From Streptomyces dioscori (GTDB lineage: Bacteria > Actinomycetota > Actinomycetes > Streptomycetales > Streptomycetaceae), in assembly GCF_003024195.1 (NCBI RefSeq), contig NZ_KZ679061.1:31851-95850 (forward strand): a stretch of DNA of 64,000 nucleotides. Reading direction: 5' to 3'. The notes beneath the pieces were generated by a model. That model did not search any database. It worked only from the letters and a program-made list of their open reading frames with translations, and had not been told where the DNA came from. How positions within the stretch are numbered: position 1 is the first letter of the stretch; every line of letters begins with the position of its first letter. This document shows positions 8,021 through 17,400 of the stretch, in pieces. The translations under genes were made by a program, and so were the position numbers.

Positions 8021-8209
8021 CTACTCGGTGACGCCCGCCGCGACCGGGACGTCCATGAGGATCGTGCGGCGGGGGTTGGCGGTCTGCGCGGGGAGCTCGA
8101 CGGCGTGCCCCTCCTGCTCCGGCGTGCGCAGCTCCTCGGCGTCGTCGAGGTGCGCGAGGGTGGTGCGCCGCGGGTTGGCTATGTTGAGGAAGGTCATCGT
8201 CGTCTTCAT
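8021..8209 (-). CDS. Tiny protein with duplicated ANPRRT motif
   Basis: A 62-residue hydrophilic peptide, or 58 if the second ATG at 8197 is used. Its striking feature is an internal repeat: ANPRRTTLAHLDDA near the N-terminus and ANPRRTILMDVPVA near the C-terminus, separated by an acidic stretch (EELRTPEQEGH). There is no signal peptide, membrane segment or cysteine. It lies between the FAH gene and the first conservon, transcribed away from the conservon. The Shine-Dalgarno is weak for both starts. I do not recognise the family. Possible roles are a short interaction peptide or a precursor of a modified peptide; neither is shown by sequence alone. Confidence 0.6.
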   Translation of the reverse strand: MKTTMTFLNIANPRRTTLAHLDDAEELRTPEQEGHAVELPAQTANPRRTILMDVPVAAGVTE

Positions 8210-8809
8210 CTGGGGTTACAGGCCCTGTTCCTTGGAGGCGCCGGCGGGTTCGGGAACCGTCGCGTAGGCGCGGGTTGTCGGATTTGCCATCCCTGTAAAG
8301 CGTCAGGCTAAACATGCGCTTCCCTGTCGAAGCCGTGAAGACTCCGTGATCGCCGTGTGAGTTTCCTCACTTACTGCTGGGCATTTGGGTCAATTGGGAC
8401 CCGCATCCCCAGGCCATCAAACGGACATTGCGCCACGGAAGACATCATTCCGCTCCTGATCATGGCGACTGGGACACCCCTCGCCCACGAAGGTCTCGTC
8501 CCTAAGTGTCCGATATGGACGAGGTCACTTTCTACGTCTCGTGACGCTGCCCTCACAACGCGTCACGGAGGTCACAGCATGGCTCATGGGCCTTGTTGGA
8601 GATCCGGCACTGTGCTGGAATTCCTCGGACCGCCGCAGGAACGACCCGGCGCGCAGGGGCGCAACGCAGCGCCGAGTGGCGGCGGGAAAGGGGAACCTGC
8701 GCCGGTCACTCACGACCACCACTGGGAGTGCTTTCAGGGCGCTCCCAAGACGCCGACACCGTCCCACCGTTCACGCGGAGGGGCGCCTGGTCCAGAGGTT
8801 GCGACGCTA
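8210..8809 (+). promoter_or_regulatory. Upstream region of first conservon
   Basis: About 600 bp between the ANPRRT peptide and the chosen cvnA start. Third-position GC in the cvnA frame is clearly lower here than inside the gene, which argues against coding. However, a strong GGAGGT lies 6 bases before an in-frame ATG at 8579, so part may be translated. Promoters for both divergent genes must lie here; no clear -35/-10 could be assigned. Confidence 0.45.
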
Positions 8810-11800
8810 GTGCAGGGACGTTTCAAGAGGGATGGCAGCGCTTCGGCGGAGCCGGAGCCGCAAGGCGGGACTGGCCCCAGGGCAGTCGGCTCCTCGCCCC
8901 AGCACGCCCAGAACCCGGGACCGGCGCAGGCCGGCAACAGCGGTGACCGCTCCTCGCGGCCCGGTGCGCCCAAGGGCGCCCAGGGCAAGGGCGGTCCGAA
9001 CGCGGCGAACGGTGCTCCCGGCACCCCGGCACCCGCGCCGCCCAAGGCGAAGGGCCCCAGCGGCCCCGGCTCGCGCATAGCACTGCGTAACTGGCGCATC
9101 TCCACGCGTCTGGTCTCGCTGCTCGCGCTGCCCGTGGTCGCGGCCACCTCGCTGGGCGCGCTGCGCATCAGCGACACGATGGACGAGATCCAGCAGCTCG
9201 AAAACATGAAGCTGCTGACCGACATGACGAAGCAGGCGACCGAGCTCGCCGCGGCGCTCCAGACGGAGCGCGACAAGTCGGCCGGTCCGCTCGCCAACGG
9301 CACCAAGGCCAGCGACGTCACGATCAAGGGCCTCCGCGACAAGACGGACCGTGCGCGTGCCGCCTTCCTGGAAGGCACCCACGAGCTCGACGACGCGGAC
9401 AACAACGAGAACCTCGACGGTGTACGCGACAACGTGGTGGCCATCGCCACCCAGCTGAACACCCTCAACAAGGTCCGTAACAACGCCTTCCAGGACGAGG
9501 ACAACTCGTCCCAGTCGGTGGAGGCGTACCACCGCCTCATCGAGCAGCTGCTCGGTCTCTCCCAGGACATGGCCGAGGCGACCAGCAACCCGGAGATGAT
9601 CCAGCGCACGCGCGCCCTGGCGGCGTTCTCCACCGCCAAGGAGTACGCGTCGGTCCAGCGCGCGATCATCGCGGCGGCCCTGCCCTCCACGAACAAGACG
9701 TTCGGTGAGCTCTCCCCGAACGACCGGCAGTACGGCCTCTCCGCCTTCGAGAACCAGAAGTTCGAACTCACGAGCTTCGCCAACATCTACGAGGGCAACG
9801 CCGACCAGCTCACCAAGCCGCTCGACGAGCCGAGCCCGACCATCAAGGACGCCGACGGTTATCTGTCGCGCGTCCTGCAGCGCAACAACGGTCTGCAGCT
9901 GCAGGCCAAGCGCTCGTACCTGGACTGGGTGGACGCCGACTCCGCCAAGATCCTGGAGATGTCGAAGATCGAGCTGACGCTCCTCAACCAGATGGAGCAG
10001 AAGGCCCGCGAGCTGCGCAACGAGGCCGAGCAGGAAGCGATCATCTCCGGTGCGCTGATCCTGCTGGTGCTCGGTGTGTCGCTGGTCGGCGCCTTCGTGG
10101 TGGCCCGCTCGATGATCCGCTCGCTGCGCCGGCTGCAGGACACCGCGACGAAGGTCGCCCAGGACCGGCTGCCCGAGCTCGTCAAGCAGCTCTCCGAGTC
10201 CGACCCGCAGGACGTCGACACGTCCGTCGAGTCGGTCGGTGTGCACTCCAAGGACGAGATCGGCCAGGTGGCCGCGGCCTTCGACGACGTGCACCGCGAG
10301 GCCGTACGACTCGCCGCCGAGCAGGCCCTCCTGCGAGGCAACGTCAACGCGATGTTCACCAACCTCTCGCGCCGTTCGCAGGGCCTCATCCAGCGTCAGC
10401 TCTCGCTCATCTCCGAACTGGAGTCCCGCGAGGCCGACCCGGACCAGCTGTCCTCCCTGTTCAAGCTCGACCACCTCGCGACCCGCATGCGCCGTAACGG
10501 TGAGAACCTCCTGGTCCTCGCCGGTGAGGAACCCGGCCGACGCTGGACCCGCCCGGTCCCGCTGGTCGACGTGCTCCGCGCCGCCGCGTCCGAGGTGGAG
10601 CAGTACGAGCGCATCGAACTCTCCTCGGTGCCCACCACCGAGGTCGCCGGCCGCGTGGTCAACGACCTCGTGCACCTGCTCGCCGAGCTGCTGGAGAACG
10701 CCACGTCGTTCTCCTCCCCGCAGACCAAGGTCAAGGTCACCGGTCACGCGCTGCCCGACGGCCGCGTACTGATCGAGATCCACGACACCGGCATCGGCCT
10801 CTCGCCCGAGGACCTCGCGGCGATCAACGAGCGGCTCGCCTCGCCGCCCACCGTGGACGTCTCGGTCTCGCGCCGCATGGGTCTGTTCGTGGTCGGCCGG
10901 CTGTCGCAGCGGCACGGCATCCGCATCCAGCTCCGCCCGTCCGACTCCGGTGGTACGACCGCGCTGGTCATGCTGCCGGTCGACGTCGCCCAGGGCGGCA
11001 AGAAGGTTCCGGGCAACAAGCAGGGCCAGGGCGCTCCCGCCGTCGGCGGTCCGGCGGCGGCGCAGGCCGCGGCCGGTGTCGCGGCGGCCCGCCGGGGCGG
11101 TGCCGGCAGCGGTCCCGCTCTCGGCGCGGGTGCGCAGGGACAGGGCAACGGTCAGGGCAACGGCGGCCGGCTGAACCCGCCGCCGCAGCGTGGCCAGGTC
11201 GGAGCGGGTTCCGCGCCGCGGGCCGCACTGCCCAGGCCCGAGGCGGGCGGCCGTCCGGGTGGACCGGGTGCGCAGGGCGGAAACCGCAACCAGCAGTCTC
11301 CGCAGCAGCCCCCGTATCCCCCGCAGGGCAGGCCGGCACCCGCGGGCGCCGGTGCCCAGCAGAGCTTCAACGGCTTCGGGAACAACTCCGGCGGCCAGCA
11401 GGACCTGTTCGGCGGCAACCGCCAGGACACCATGGGCGGCAACCGCGGCCCCGGTTCCGGGCAGCAGCCCCAGCAGCGGCCCGCCGGCAACGGCGACCAG
11501 GGCCGTCGCCCCCAGCAGCAGTCTCCGCAGCTGCCGCCCCGCGGCGGCCCGCGCGCCGAGCTGCCGGGCGGCAACCCGCAGCCGCGGGTGCCCAGCTGGA
11601 GCGACGACAACGCGCAGCCGCCGGTGCCGCGTTCCGCGCAGGACGCCCCGCGCGGCCACGAGGAGCCGGACGTCACCTCGCAGATGCCGCGGATCGACGA
11701 CCGGCAGGCCGGACCCGCGTCCACCGCCGAGTTCCAGCGGCCCGATTACGACGCCCCGCGTCCCGGCGCGAACGCGCCGCAGGACAACGGACAGTTCGTC

Positions 11801-12628
11801 CGCACGGACGTGTTCGGTGCGCCGAACCACTCCGGTGCGGGGCACAACCCGCAGGCGGGCGGCCAGTACAACCGCCAGGACCCGGCGCAGTACGCCCCGA
11901 ACGGGTACGACACCGGGACCAACGGCAACGGCCAGTACGCGGCGCCCGCCCAGCAGGACACCGGGCAGTACCCGGCGCAGGGCTACGGCGAGCGGCAGGA
12001 CGGTGGCACCGGTCAGTTCGAGCGGCCGGCCAACGGCAACCGCCCGCCGCAGCAGCGCCCGCAGGCGCGCCGCCGCCCCGCGCTCCCCCCGGAGCCGGAC
12101 AACAGGACCGCTCCTCAGCGGCCCGACGAGGTGCGGGGGCCGAACGACGGCTGGGAACTGCCGCCGGCGACGAGTCCCGGCGACGGACGTACACCGCTGT
12201 ACGACACCCTGGAAACCAACTGGTTCAACCAGGCTCAGGGCGGCGACGGCGCCCAGAACGAGCAGACGCCGCAGCAGCCCGTACAGGCTCCCGCGGCCCC
12301 GCAGCGTCCGGCACCCGCCGGCGCTTCCGCCTCTTCCTGGCGGACCACTCCCAATGACGAACTCGGCCGTCAGGCCGAGCGGGTACGCCAGCCCTCCGCG
12401 GGTGGCGTGACCGTCTCGGGTCTGCCGCGCCGGGTCCCCCGCGCGAACCTTGTCGCGGGAACGGCTCAGCAGCAGCAACAGCACCAAACCGGTCCGCAGG
12501 TCTCGCGTGCGCCCGATGACGTACGTGGACGGCTGACCAATCTTCGTAGGGGCATTCAGCAGGGGCGCCAGGCCGGTACCGGCCAGACCGGCAGCTTCCC
12601 CAGCCCCACTCACCAGCAGGAGCGTTAG
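8810..12628 (+). CDS. cvnA: Conservon sensor-kinase-like protein CvnA, first copy
   Basis: A membrane protein resembling a histidine kinase, first gene of a conservon (with Roadblock, DUF742 and GTPase partners). From GTG 8810 it has 1272 residues. A disordered N-terminus precedes membrane segment 1 at about 100-120 (LVSLLALPVVAATSLGAL), a long extracytoplasmic helical sensor region of nitrate-sensor type, membrane segment 2 at about 409-435, then HAMP. LDHLATRMRRN sits where the dimerisation helix would be, and an ATPase domain follows with LLAELLENATSF and IHDTGIGLSPED. From about residue 725 to the end it is Gln/Gly/Pro-rich, closing with SGLPRRVPRANLV and VSRAPDDVRGRL. An alternative start ATG 8579 has the better Shine-Dalgarno but poor codon bias. 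Confidence 0.93.
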   Translation: MQGRFKRDGSASAEPEPQGGTGPRAVGSSPQHAQNPGPAQAGNSGDRSSRPGAPKGAQGKGGPNAANGAPGTPAPAPPKAKGPSGPGSRIALRNWRISTRLVSLLALPVVAATSLGALRISDTMDEIQQLENMKLLTDMTKQATELAAALQTERDKSAGPLANGTKASDVTIKGLRDKTDRARAAFLEGTHELDDADNNENLDGVRDNVVAIATQLNTLNKVRNNAFQDEDNSSQSVEAYHRLIEQLLGLSQDMAEATSNPEMIQRTRALAAFSTAKEYASVQRAIIAAALPSTNKTFGELSPNDRQYGLSAFENQKFELTSFANIYEGNADQLTKPLDEPSPTIKDADGYLSRVLQRNNGLQLQAKRSYLDWVDADSAKILEMSKIELTLLNQMEQKARELRNEAEQEAIISGALILLVLGVSLVGAFVVARSMIRSLRRLQDTATKVAQDRLPELVKQLSESDPQDVDTSVESVGVHSKDEIGQVAAAFDDVHREAVRLAAEQALLRGNVNAMFTNLSRRSQGLIQRQLSLISELESREADPDQLSSLFKLDHLATRMRRNGENLLVLAGEEPGRRWTRPVPLVDVLRAAASEVEQYERIELSSVPTTEVAGRVVNDLVHLLAELLENATSFSSPQTKVKVTGHALPDGRVLIEIHDTGIGLSPEDLAAINERLASPPTVDVSVSRRMGLFVVGRLSQRHGIRIQLRPSDSGGTTALVMLPVDVAQGGKKVPGNKQGQGAPAVGGPAAAQAAAGVAAARRGGAGSGPALGAGAQGQGNGQGNGGRLNPPPQRGQVGAGSAPRAALPRPEAGGRPGGPGAQGGNRNQQSPQQPPYPPQGRPAPAGAGAQQSFNGFGNNSGGQQDLFGGNRQDTMGGNRGPGSGQQPQQRPAGNGDQGRRPQQQSPQLPPRGGPRAELPGGNPQPRVPSWSDDNAQPPVPRSAQDAPRGHEEPDVTSQMPRIDDRQAGPASTAEFQRPDYDAPRPGANAPQDNGQFVRTDVFGAPNHSGAGHNPQAGGQYNRQDPAQYAPNGYDTGTNGNGQYAAPAQQDTGQYPAQGYGERQDGGTGQFERPANGNRPPQQRPQARRRPALPPEPDNRTAPQRPDEVRGPNDGWELPPATSPGDGRTPLYDTLETNWFNQAQGGDGAQNEQTPQQPVQAPAAPQRPAPAGASASSWRTTPNDELGRQAERVRQPSAGGVTVSGLPRRVPRANLVAGTAQQQQQHQTGPQVSRAPDDVRGRLTNLRRGIQQGRQAGTGQTGSFPSPTHQQER

Positions 12629-13051
12629 TTGAGCCAGATGAGCCAGGCGGCACAGAACCTCAACTGGTTGATCACCAACTTCGTTGACAACACCCCCGGG
12701 GTGTCCCACACCGTCGTCGTTTCCGCCGACGGACTCCTTCTGGCAATGTCCGAGGGCTTCCCGCGCGACCGCGCCGACCAGCTCGCGGCCGTTGCCTCCG
12801 GACTCACGTCCCTGACCGCCGGCGCCTCCCGCATCTTCGAGGGCGGCACGGTGGCCCAGACGGTCGTCGAGATGGAACGGGGTTTCCTCTTCCTCATGTC
12901 CATCTCGGACGGGTCCTCCCTCGCGGTCCTCTCCCACCCGGACTGCGACATCGGCCTCGTCGGATACGAGATGGCTCTGCTTGTGGACCGTGCGGGCGCA
13001 GTGCTCACACCGGATCTGCGGGCGGAGCTCCAGGGCAGCCTGCTCCACTAG
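12629..13051 (+). CDS. cvnB: Roadblock/LC7 protein CvnB, first copy
   Basis: A 140-residue Roadblock/LC7-fold protein, the family that acts on small GTPases of the MglA/CvnD type. It begins with TTG directly after the cvnA stop. This is chosen over ATG 12638 because AGGAG lies at proper distance from the TTG, and the second conservon has the same arrangement with GTG. Recognisable stretches are NLNWLITNFVDNTPGVSHTV, SADGLLLAMSEGFPRDRADQ and MERGFLFLMSISDGSSLAVL. It differs from the second-conservon copy at only a handful of positions. It is the second gene of the operon cvnABCD and is cytoplasmic. Confidence 0.96.
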   Translation: MSQMSQAAQNLNWLITNFVDNTPGVSHTVVVSADGLLLAMSEGFPRDRADQLAAVASGLTSLTAGASRIFEGGTVAQTVVEMERGFLFLMSISDGSSLAVLSHPDCDIGLVGYEMALLVDRAGAVLTPDLRAELQGSLLH

Positions 13052-13153
13052 CAAGGTTCTACCGAATACAGGAAAAACCGTCCGGCCGCCCTCCCCCCAC
13101 CGGCCCCGTCAGACGGCACGACTGACCGACTTGCTGTCCCGCCCGGAGGATCC

Positions 13154-13552
13154 ATGACCCCGCCCACCGCTTCTCATGATCCGTACGCTCATTCGTACGA
13201 GGATGAGGGCGACCAGCCGCTGGTACGTCCGTACGCGATGACCGGCGGCCGGACCCGGCCGCGCTACCAGCTCGCCATAGAGGCACTGATCAGCACCACG
13301 GCCGATCCGGCAGCGCTCATGGGGCTGCTCCCCGAGCACCAGCGGATCTGCCACCTCTGCCGTGAAGTCAAGTCGGTGGCCGAGGTCTCGGCTCTGCTCT
13401 CCATGCCCCTGGGCGTGGCACGGATTCTTGTCGCGGACCTCGCGGAGGCCGGACTCGTCGCGATCCACCAGCCTGGTGGCGACGAGAGCAACGGTGGCGC
13501 TCCGGCCGTGACACTGCTCGAAAGGGTGCTCAGTGGACTTCGCAAGCTCTGA
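13154..13552 (+). CDS. cvnC: DUF742 protein CvnC, first copy
   Basis: A 132-residue DUF742 protein. ATG 13154 follows a strong CGGAGGATC. The first 25 or so residues are a variable polar segment. The conserved domain starts at PLVRPYAMTGGRTRPRYQLAIEAL, has the CHLCREVKSVAEVSALL helix pair with two cysteines, and ends in a winged-helix-like section PLGVARILVADLAEAGLVAI. It overlaps cvnD by 20 bases at its end. In conservons it associates with CvnA, CvnB and CvnD at the membrane; its biochemical role is not established. The second copy in this window has a much longer N-terminus. Confidence 0.95.
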   Translation: MTPPTASHDPYAHSYEDEGDQPLVRPYAMTGGRTRPRYQLAIEALISTTADPAALMGLLPEHQRICHLCREVKSVAEVSALLSMPLGVARILVADLAEAGLVAIHQPGGDESNGGAPAVTLLERVLSGLRKL

Positions 13553-14108
13553 CGGAGGGCGGGCGACCACCTCCGCAAAGATCGTAGTGGCGGGTGGTTT
13601 CGGCGTCGGCAAGACCACGTTCGTGGGTGCCGTCTCCGAGATCAACCCGCTGCGCACCGAGGCCGTGATGACGTCCGCGAGCGCCGGCATCGACGACCTC
13701 ACGCACACCGGGGACAAGACCACCACGACGGTGGCCATGGACTTCGGCCGTATCACCCTGGACCAGGACCTGATCCTGTACCTCTTCGGTACACCGGGTC
13801 AGGACCGCTTCTGGTTCATGTGGGACGACCTGGTACGCGGCGCGATCGGCGCCGTCGTCCTGGTCGACACCCGGCGCCTGGCCGACTGCTTCCCGGCGGT
13901 CGACTACTTCGAGAACAGCGGACTGCCGTTCGTCATCGCCCTCAACGGCTTCGACGGACACCAGCCCTACACTCCCGAAGAGGTTCGCGAGGCTCTGCAG
14001 ATCGGGCCCGACGCCCCGATCATCACGACGGACGCCCGCCATCGTTCGGACGCCAAGAGTGCTCTGATCACGCTCGTCGAGCACGCCCTGATGGCGCGCC
14101 TGCGGTAG
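13533..14108 (+). CDS. cvnD: Small GTPase-like protein CvnD, first copy
   Basis: A 191-residue Ras-like GTPase of the conservon type. It starts at a GTG inside the end of cvnC (VDFASSDGG, read as Met), a 20-base overlap that implies coupling. The P-loop GGFGVGKT is at residues 21-28, switch I holds the threonine cluster DKTTTTVAMDFG, and G3 is LFGTPGQDR at 86-92. The usual G4 NKxD is replaced by NGFD at about 138-141, followed by TTDAR as G5, as seen in the family. It is nearly identical to the second copy. It probably relays a signal from CvnA, with CvnB as regulator. Confidence 0.96.
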   Translation: MDFASSDGGRATTSAKIVVAGGFGVGKTTFVGAVSEINPLRTEAVMTSASAGIDDLTHTGDKTTTTVAMDFGRITLDQDLILYLFGTPGQDRFWFMWDDLVRGAIGAVVLVDTRRLADCFPAVDYFENSGLPFVIALNGFDGHQPYTPEEVREALQIGPDAPIITTDARHRSDAKSALITLVEHALMARLR

Positions 14109-14491
14109 GGCCCGCCCTGCGGATGGCGTCCTGGGAGGCTCGGCATTCAAGTAGGCAACGCCGTACGAAAGTTGTCGTAGACGCATTGGAGCCGGCTGTG
14201 TCGTTTGACACGGTCGGCCTCAGTGTTCATAACGTTTCGACAGAGATATCGAGTGGTGCCGCCACGCGACGCGGTCGTCTGATGCCGCTGTGCTCACAAA
14301 AGCCCCGCCTTTTGGCGGGGCTCGTTCTTTATGTTCCGTTTTATCTGCGGTTCACGTCACCCGGAATCTTCGGTTCCGAGTGTTTGGACGAGCACACACT
14401 GACGTGCTGGAATGCCAGAACTGCCCAGTAGTAAGGGCCGGAAGACACACGCGGCACGACGAAGGTGCCGAGCCGAGAGGTTGTTGGTCGA
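14109..14491 (+). promoter_or_regulatory. Region between the two conservons
   Basis: 383 bp without a gene. It holds the terminator of the first conservon at 14301-14330 and, after that, about 160 bp of moderately AT-rich sequence that must contain the promoter of the second conservon. No precise promoter hexamers are claimed. Confidence 0.5.
14301..14330 (+). terminator. Terminator of first conservon
   Basis: A perfect 9-bp stem AGCCCCGCC / GGCGGGGCT with a TTTT loop, preceded by ACAAA and followed by CGTTCTTT. It is a near-classic intrinsic terminator about 190 bp after cvnD. Confidence 0.9.
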
Positions 14492-17400
14492 GTGAGGCGA
14501 AGCAAGAACGGTCCCGAGCCGTCGGCACGGGGCAACTTCACCCCGCCGCCGCGCGGAGCGGCACCCGCACATGTGCCCGGCTCGGAGCCGACGGCCGCAC
14601 CCCCGCCCAGCGGGGGCCGTCTGTCTCCGCGTAACTGGCGCGTACCGACCAGACTGAATGCCATCCTGCTCATACCCGTGGTGGTCGGCCTCGTCATGGG
14701 CGGCTTCCAGGTGAAGAGCTCGATCGACACCTGGCAGGAGGCCGAGGACGCGGAGAGCACCGCGCGCCTGGTCCGCGCCGCCCTCACCTACGGCGACAAG
14801 CTGTACGCCGAACGCGACATCACGGCCGCCCCCCTCCTGGAGGGCAAGGGCGAGAAGGACGCGACCGTCGTCGAGGCCCGCAGCGAGACGAACGCGGCGG
14901 CCGTCGCCTTCAACGAGGCCGCCAAGAACATGCCGGCCAAGGCCGGACTCGAACGCCGCCTCGCGATCTTCCGCAAGCAGGAGCCCAAGCTCGCCGCCCT
15001 GCGCGCGGCCGCGTACACCTCGAAGCTCAAGGGCGTGGAGACCGAAGAGGGTTACGTCGAGATCCAGCACCCGCTGATGGAGTTCGCCAACGAACTCGGT
15101 CTGGGCACCGGAAACATCACCAGCTACGGCCGTACGGTCTACGCGATCTCCCTCTCCAAGGCCGCTCTCTCGCTCCAGCGCTCCATCGGCACCCATCTGC
15201 TGATCAAGCCGGGGCCCTCCGAGGAGAGCCTGGCCAAGCAGCGCGTCGCCCTCACCTCGTACGCCTACCTCGAAGGCATCGCCATCGAGGAGTACATCGG
15301 TGGTGGTACGGAAAGCGACGCCGCCAAGCTGGAGCAGGCCAAGAAGCAGATCCAGACAGACGGCGCGGCGCAGGCCAAGGAGGCCGCGGAGACCGCCGCG
15401 GCCCGTGGGCAGACGTATGTCCCGCCGCCGTCCGGCGACACCGCCATGGTCAGCGGTATCGGCACGCTCGCGACGACCGACGCCAGTGCGCGGGTCGCGC
15501 TCGCCGACAAGGGCATCACCGCGCAGAACTGGTGGGCGGTCAACACCGCCAAGTACAACGCCTACCGCACCATCGAGGCGGACCTCGGCGACAAGGCCGT
15601 GTCCGAGGCCTCGACCATCGCCTCCGACGCCAAGCGCGACGCCTTCATCACCGGTGCCGCCGTCGTCATCGCCCTGCTCGCCGCGTTCATCCTGGCCGGC
15701 ATGGTGGCCCGCCAGATGAGCCGCTCGATGCGCCAGCTGCGCAACGCCGCCTTCGGAGTGGCCGAACAGCGCCTGCCGATGCTCGTCGACCAGCTCTCGC
15801 GCACCGACCCGGGCCGGGTGGACACCCGTGTCCAGCCCATCCCGATCAACACCACGGACGAGATCGGCGAAGTCGCCCGCGCCTTCGACCAGGTCCACCG
15901 CGAGGCCGTACGACTGGCCGCCGAGCAGGCCCTCCTGCGCGGCAACATCAACGCGATCTTCACCAACCTGTCGCGCCGCAACCAGTCCCTGATCGAGGGC
16001 CAGCTGACCCTCATCACCGACCTGGAGAACAACGAGGCCGACCCGGACCAGCTGGAGAACCTCTTCCGCCTGGACCACCTGGCCACCCGTATGCGCCGCA
16101 ACGGCGAGAACCTCCTGGTCCTCGCGGGCGAGGAGCCCGGCCGCCGCTGGGACCAGCCGGTCCCGCTGGTCGACGTGCTGCGCGCCGCCTCCTCCGAGGT
16201 GGAGCAGTACGAGCGCATCGAGCTGTCCGGTGTCCCGGAGGCCGAGATCCACGGCCGTGCCGTGACCGACCTCGTGCACCTGCTCGCCGAGCTCCTGGAG
16301 AACGCCACCACGTTCTCCTCCCCGCAGACCAAGGTCCGCGTCACCGCGACCCGCCTGCCCGACGGCCGCATCATGGTCGAGATCCACGACAAGGGCATCG
16401 GCCTCACCGCCGAGGACTTCGCGGACATCAACCACAAGCTGGCCAACCCGCCGACCGTGGACGCCGCGATCTCCCAGCGCATGGGCCTCTTCGTGGTCGG
16501 CCGGCTGTCCGACCGGCACGGCATCCGCGTCCAGCTGCGCCCCTCGGGCGAGCAGGCCGGCACGACCTCGCTCGTCATGCTCCCCGACGCCATCACCCAC
16601 GGTGGGGGCGGCGACTACCAGGTGCAGCGCGACGACTTCACGGTCTCGCAGATCATCCCGGAGCCCGAGCAGCAGCCGCAGCCGCCCTTCGGCGGCGAGG
16701 AGTTCCAGAGCGCCCAGCCGGCCCTGCGCACGGCGGCCGAACTGGGCTTCGACGACAGCCGCTACAACCCCGAGGTCCCCGACGACATACGCGAGCTGGA
16801 CCCGGTGGGCCGCTCGCTCATGCGTGAGGAGCGCCGCGCGGCCCTGGAGGCCCAGACGCACGGCCCCGACGGCGAGGCTCCTTCCTTCCAGGGCGAGTTC
16901 GACCCGCAGCAGGCCTACGACAACGGTGGCCAGGGGTACGAGAACGGGCAGCCCGCGTTCGACGACACGTCGGCCGCGTACACCGAGACGCCCGCGTACA
17001 CCGACGCTCCCGCCTACGACCAGCAGACGTCGTACGAGGGACAGCAGCAGACGTCGTACGACGAGACGTACTTCCCGCAGGTCCCGCAGGCCGGCGGGTA
17101 CCAGGAAGGCACCTACGCGGAGCCGGGCCAGGACGAGCAGCAGCCGGACCCGGCCGCCGGGCAGGACGCGTTCCCGCCCTTCCAGGAGCAGCCGTACCAG
17201 GACGACTGGCCGCAGCAGGACGCGTACCAGAACGGCTTCCCCGCCGAGTACGCTCCGCAGGCCGAGTCCTCGCAGACCGCTGAGGCGGCCGAGCAGGACA
17301 GCGTAGGCTTCGATGCTCCGGGACCGGTCCCCTCCAGCGCCCCCGAGCTCACCGACGCCGGACTTCCGCGCCGCGGAACCACCGACGCCGGACTTCCCCG

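Noticed and set aside
8541..8810. An 89-codon plus-strand frame just upstream of cvnA
   Set aside because: Composition unlike a gene, no Shine-Dalgarno at its ATG, no recognisable features; it lies in probable leader DNA.
8807..13054. A 1415-codon open frame on the minus strand opposite the first conservon
   Set aside because: It mirrors cvnA and cvnB in a frame where high GC at third positions removes stop codons. Its composition (Arg/Gly/Leu/Val-rich, no domain) is that of a shadow frame.
14357..16861. An 834-codon open frame antisense to the second cvnA
   Set aside because: Same reason: no motif, and the opposite strand has a clear HAMP-ATPase protein.
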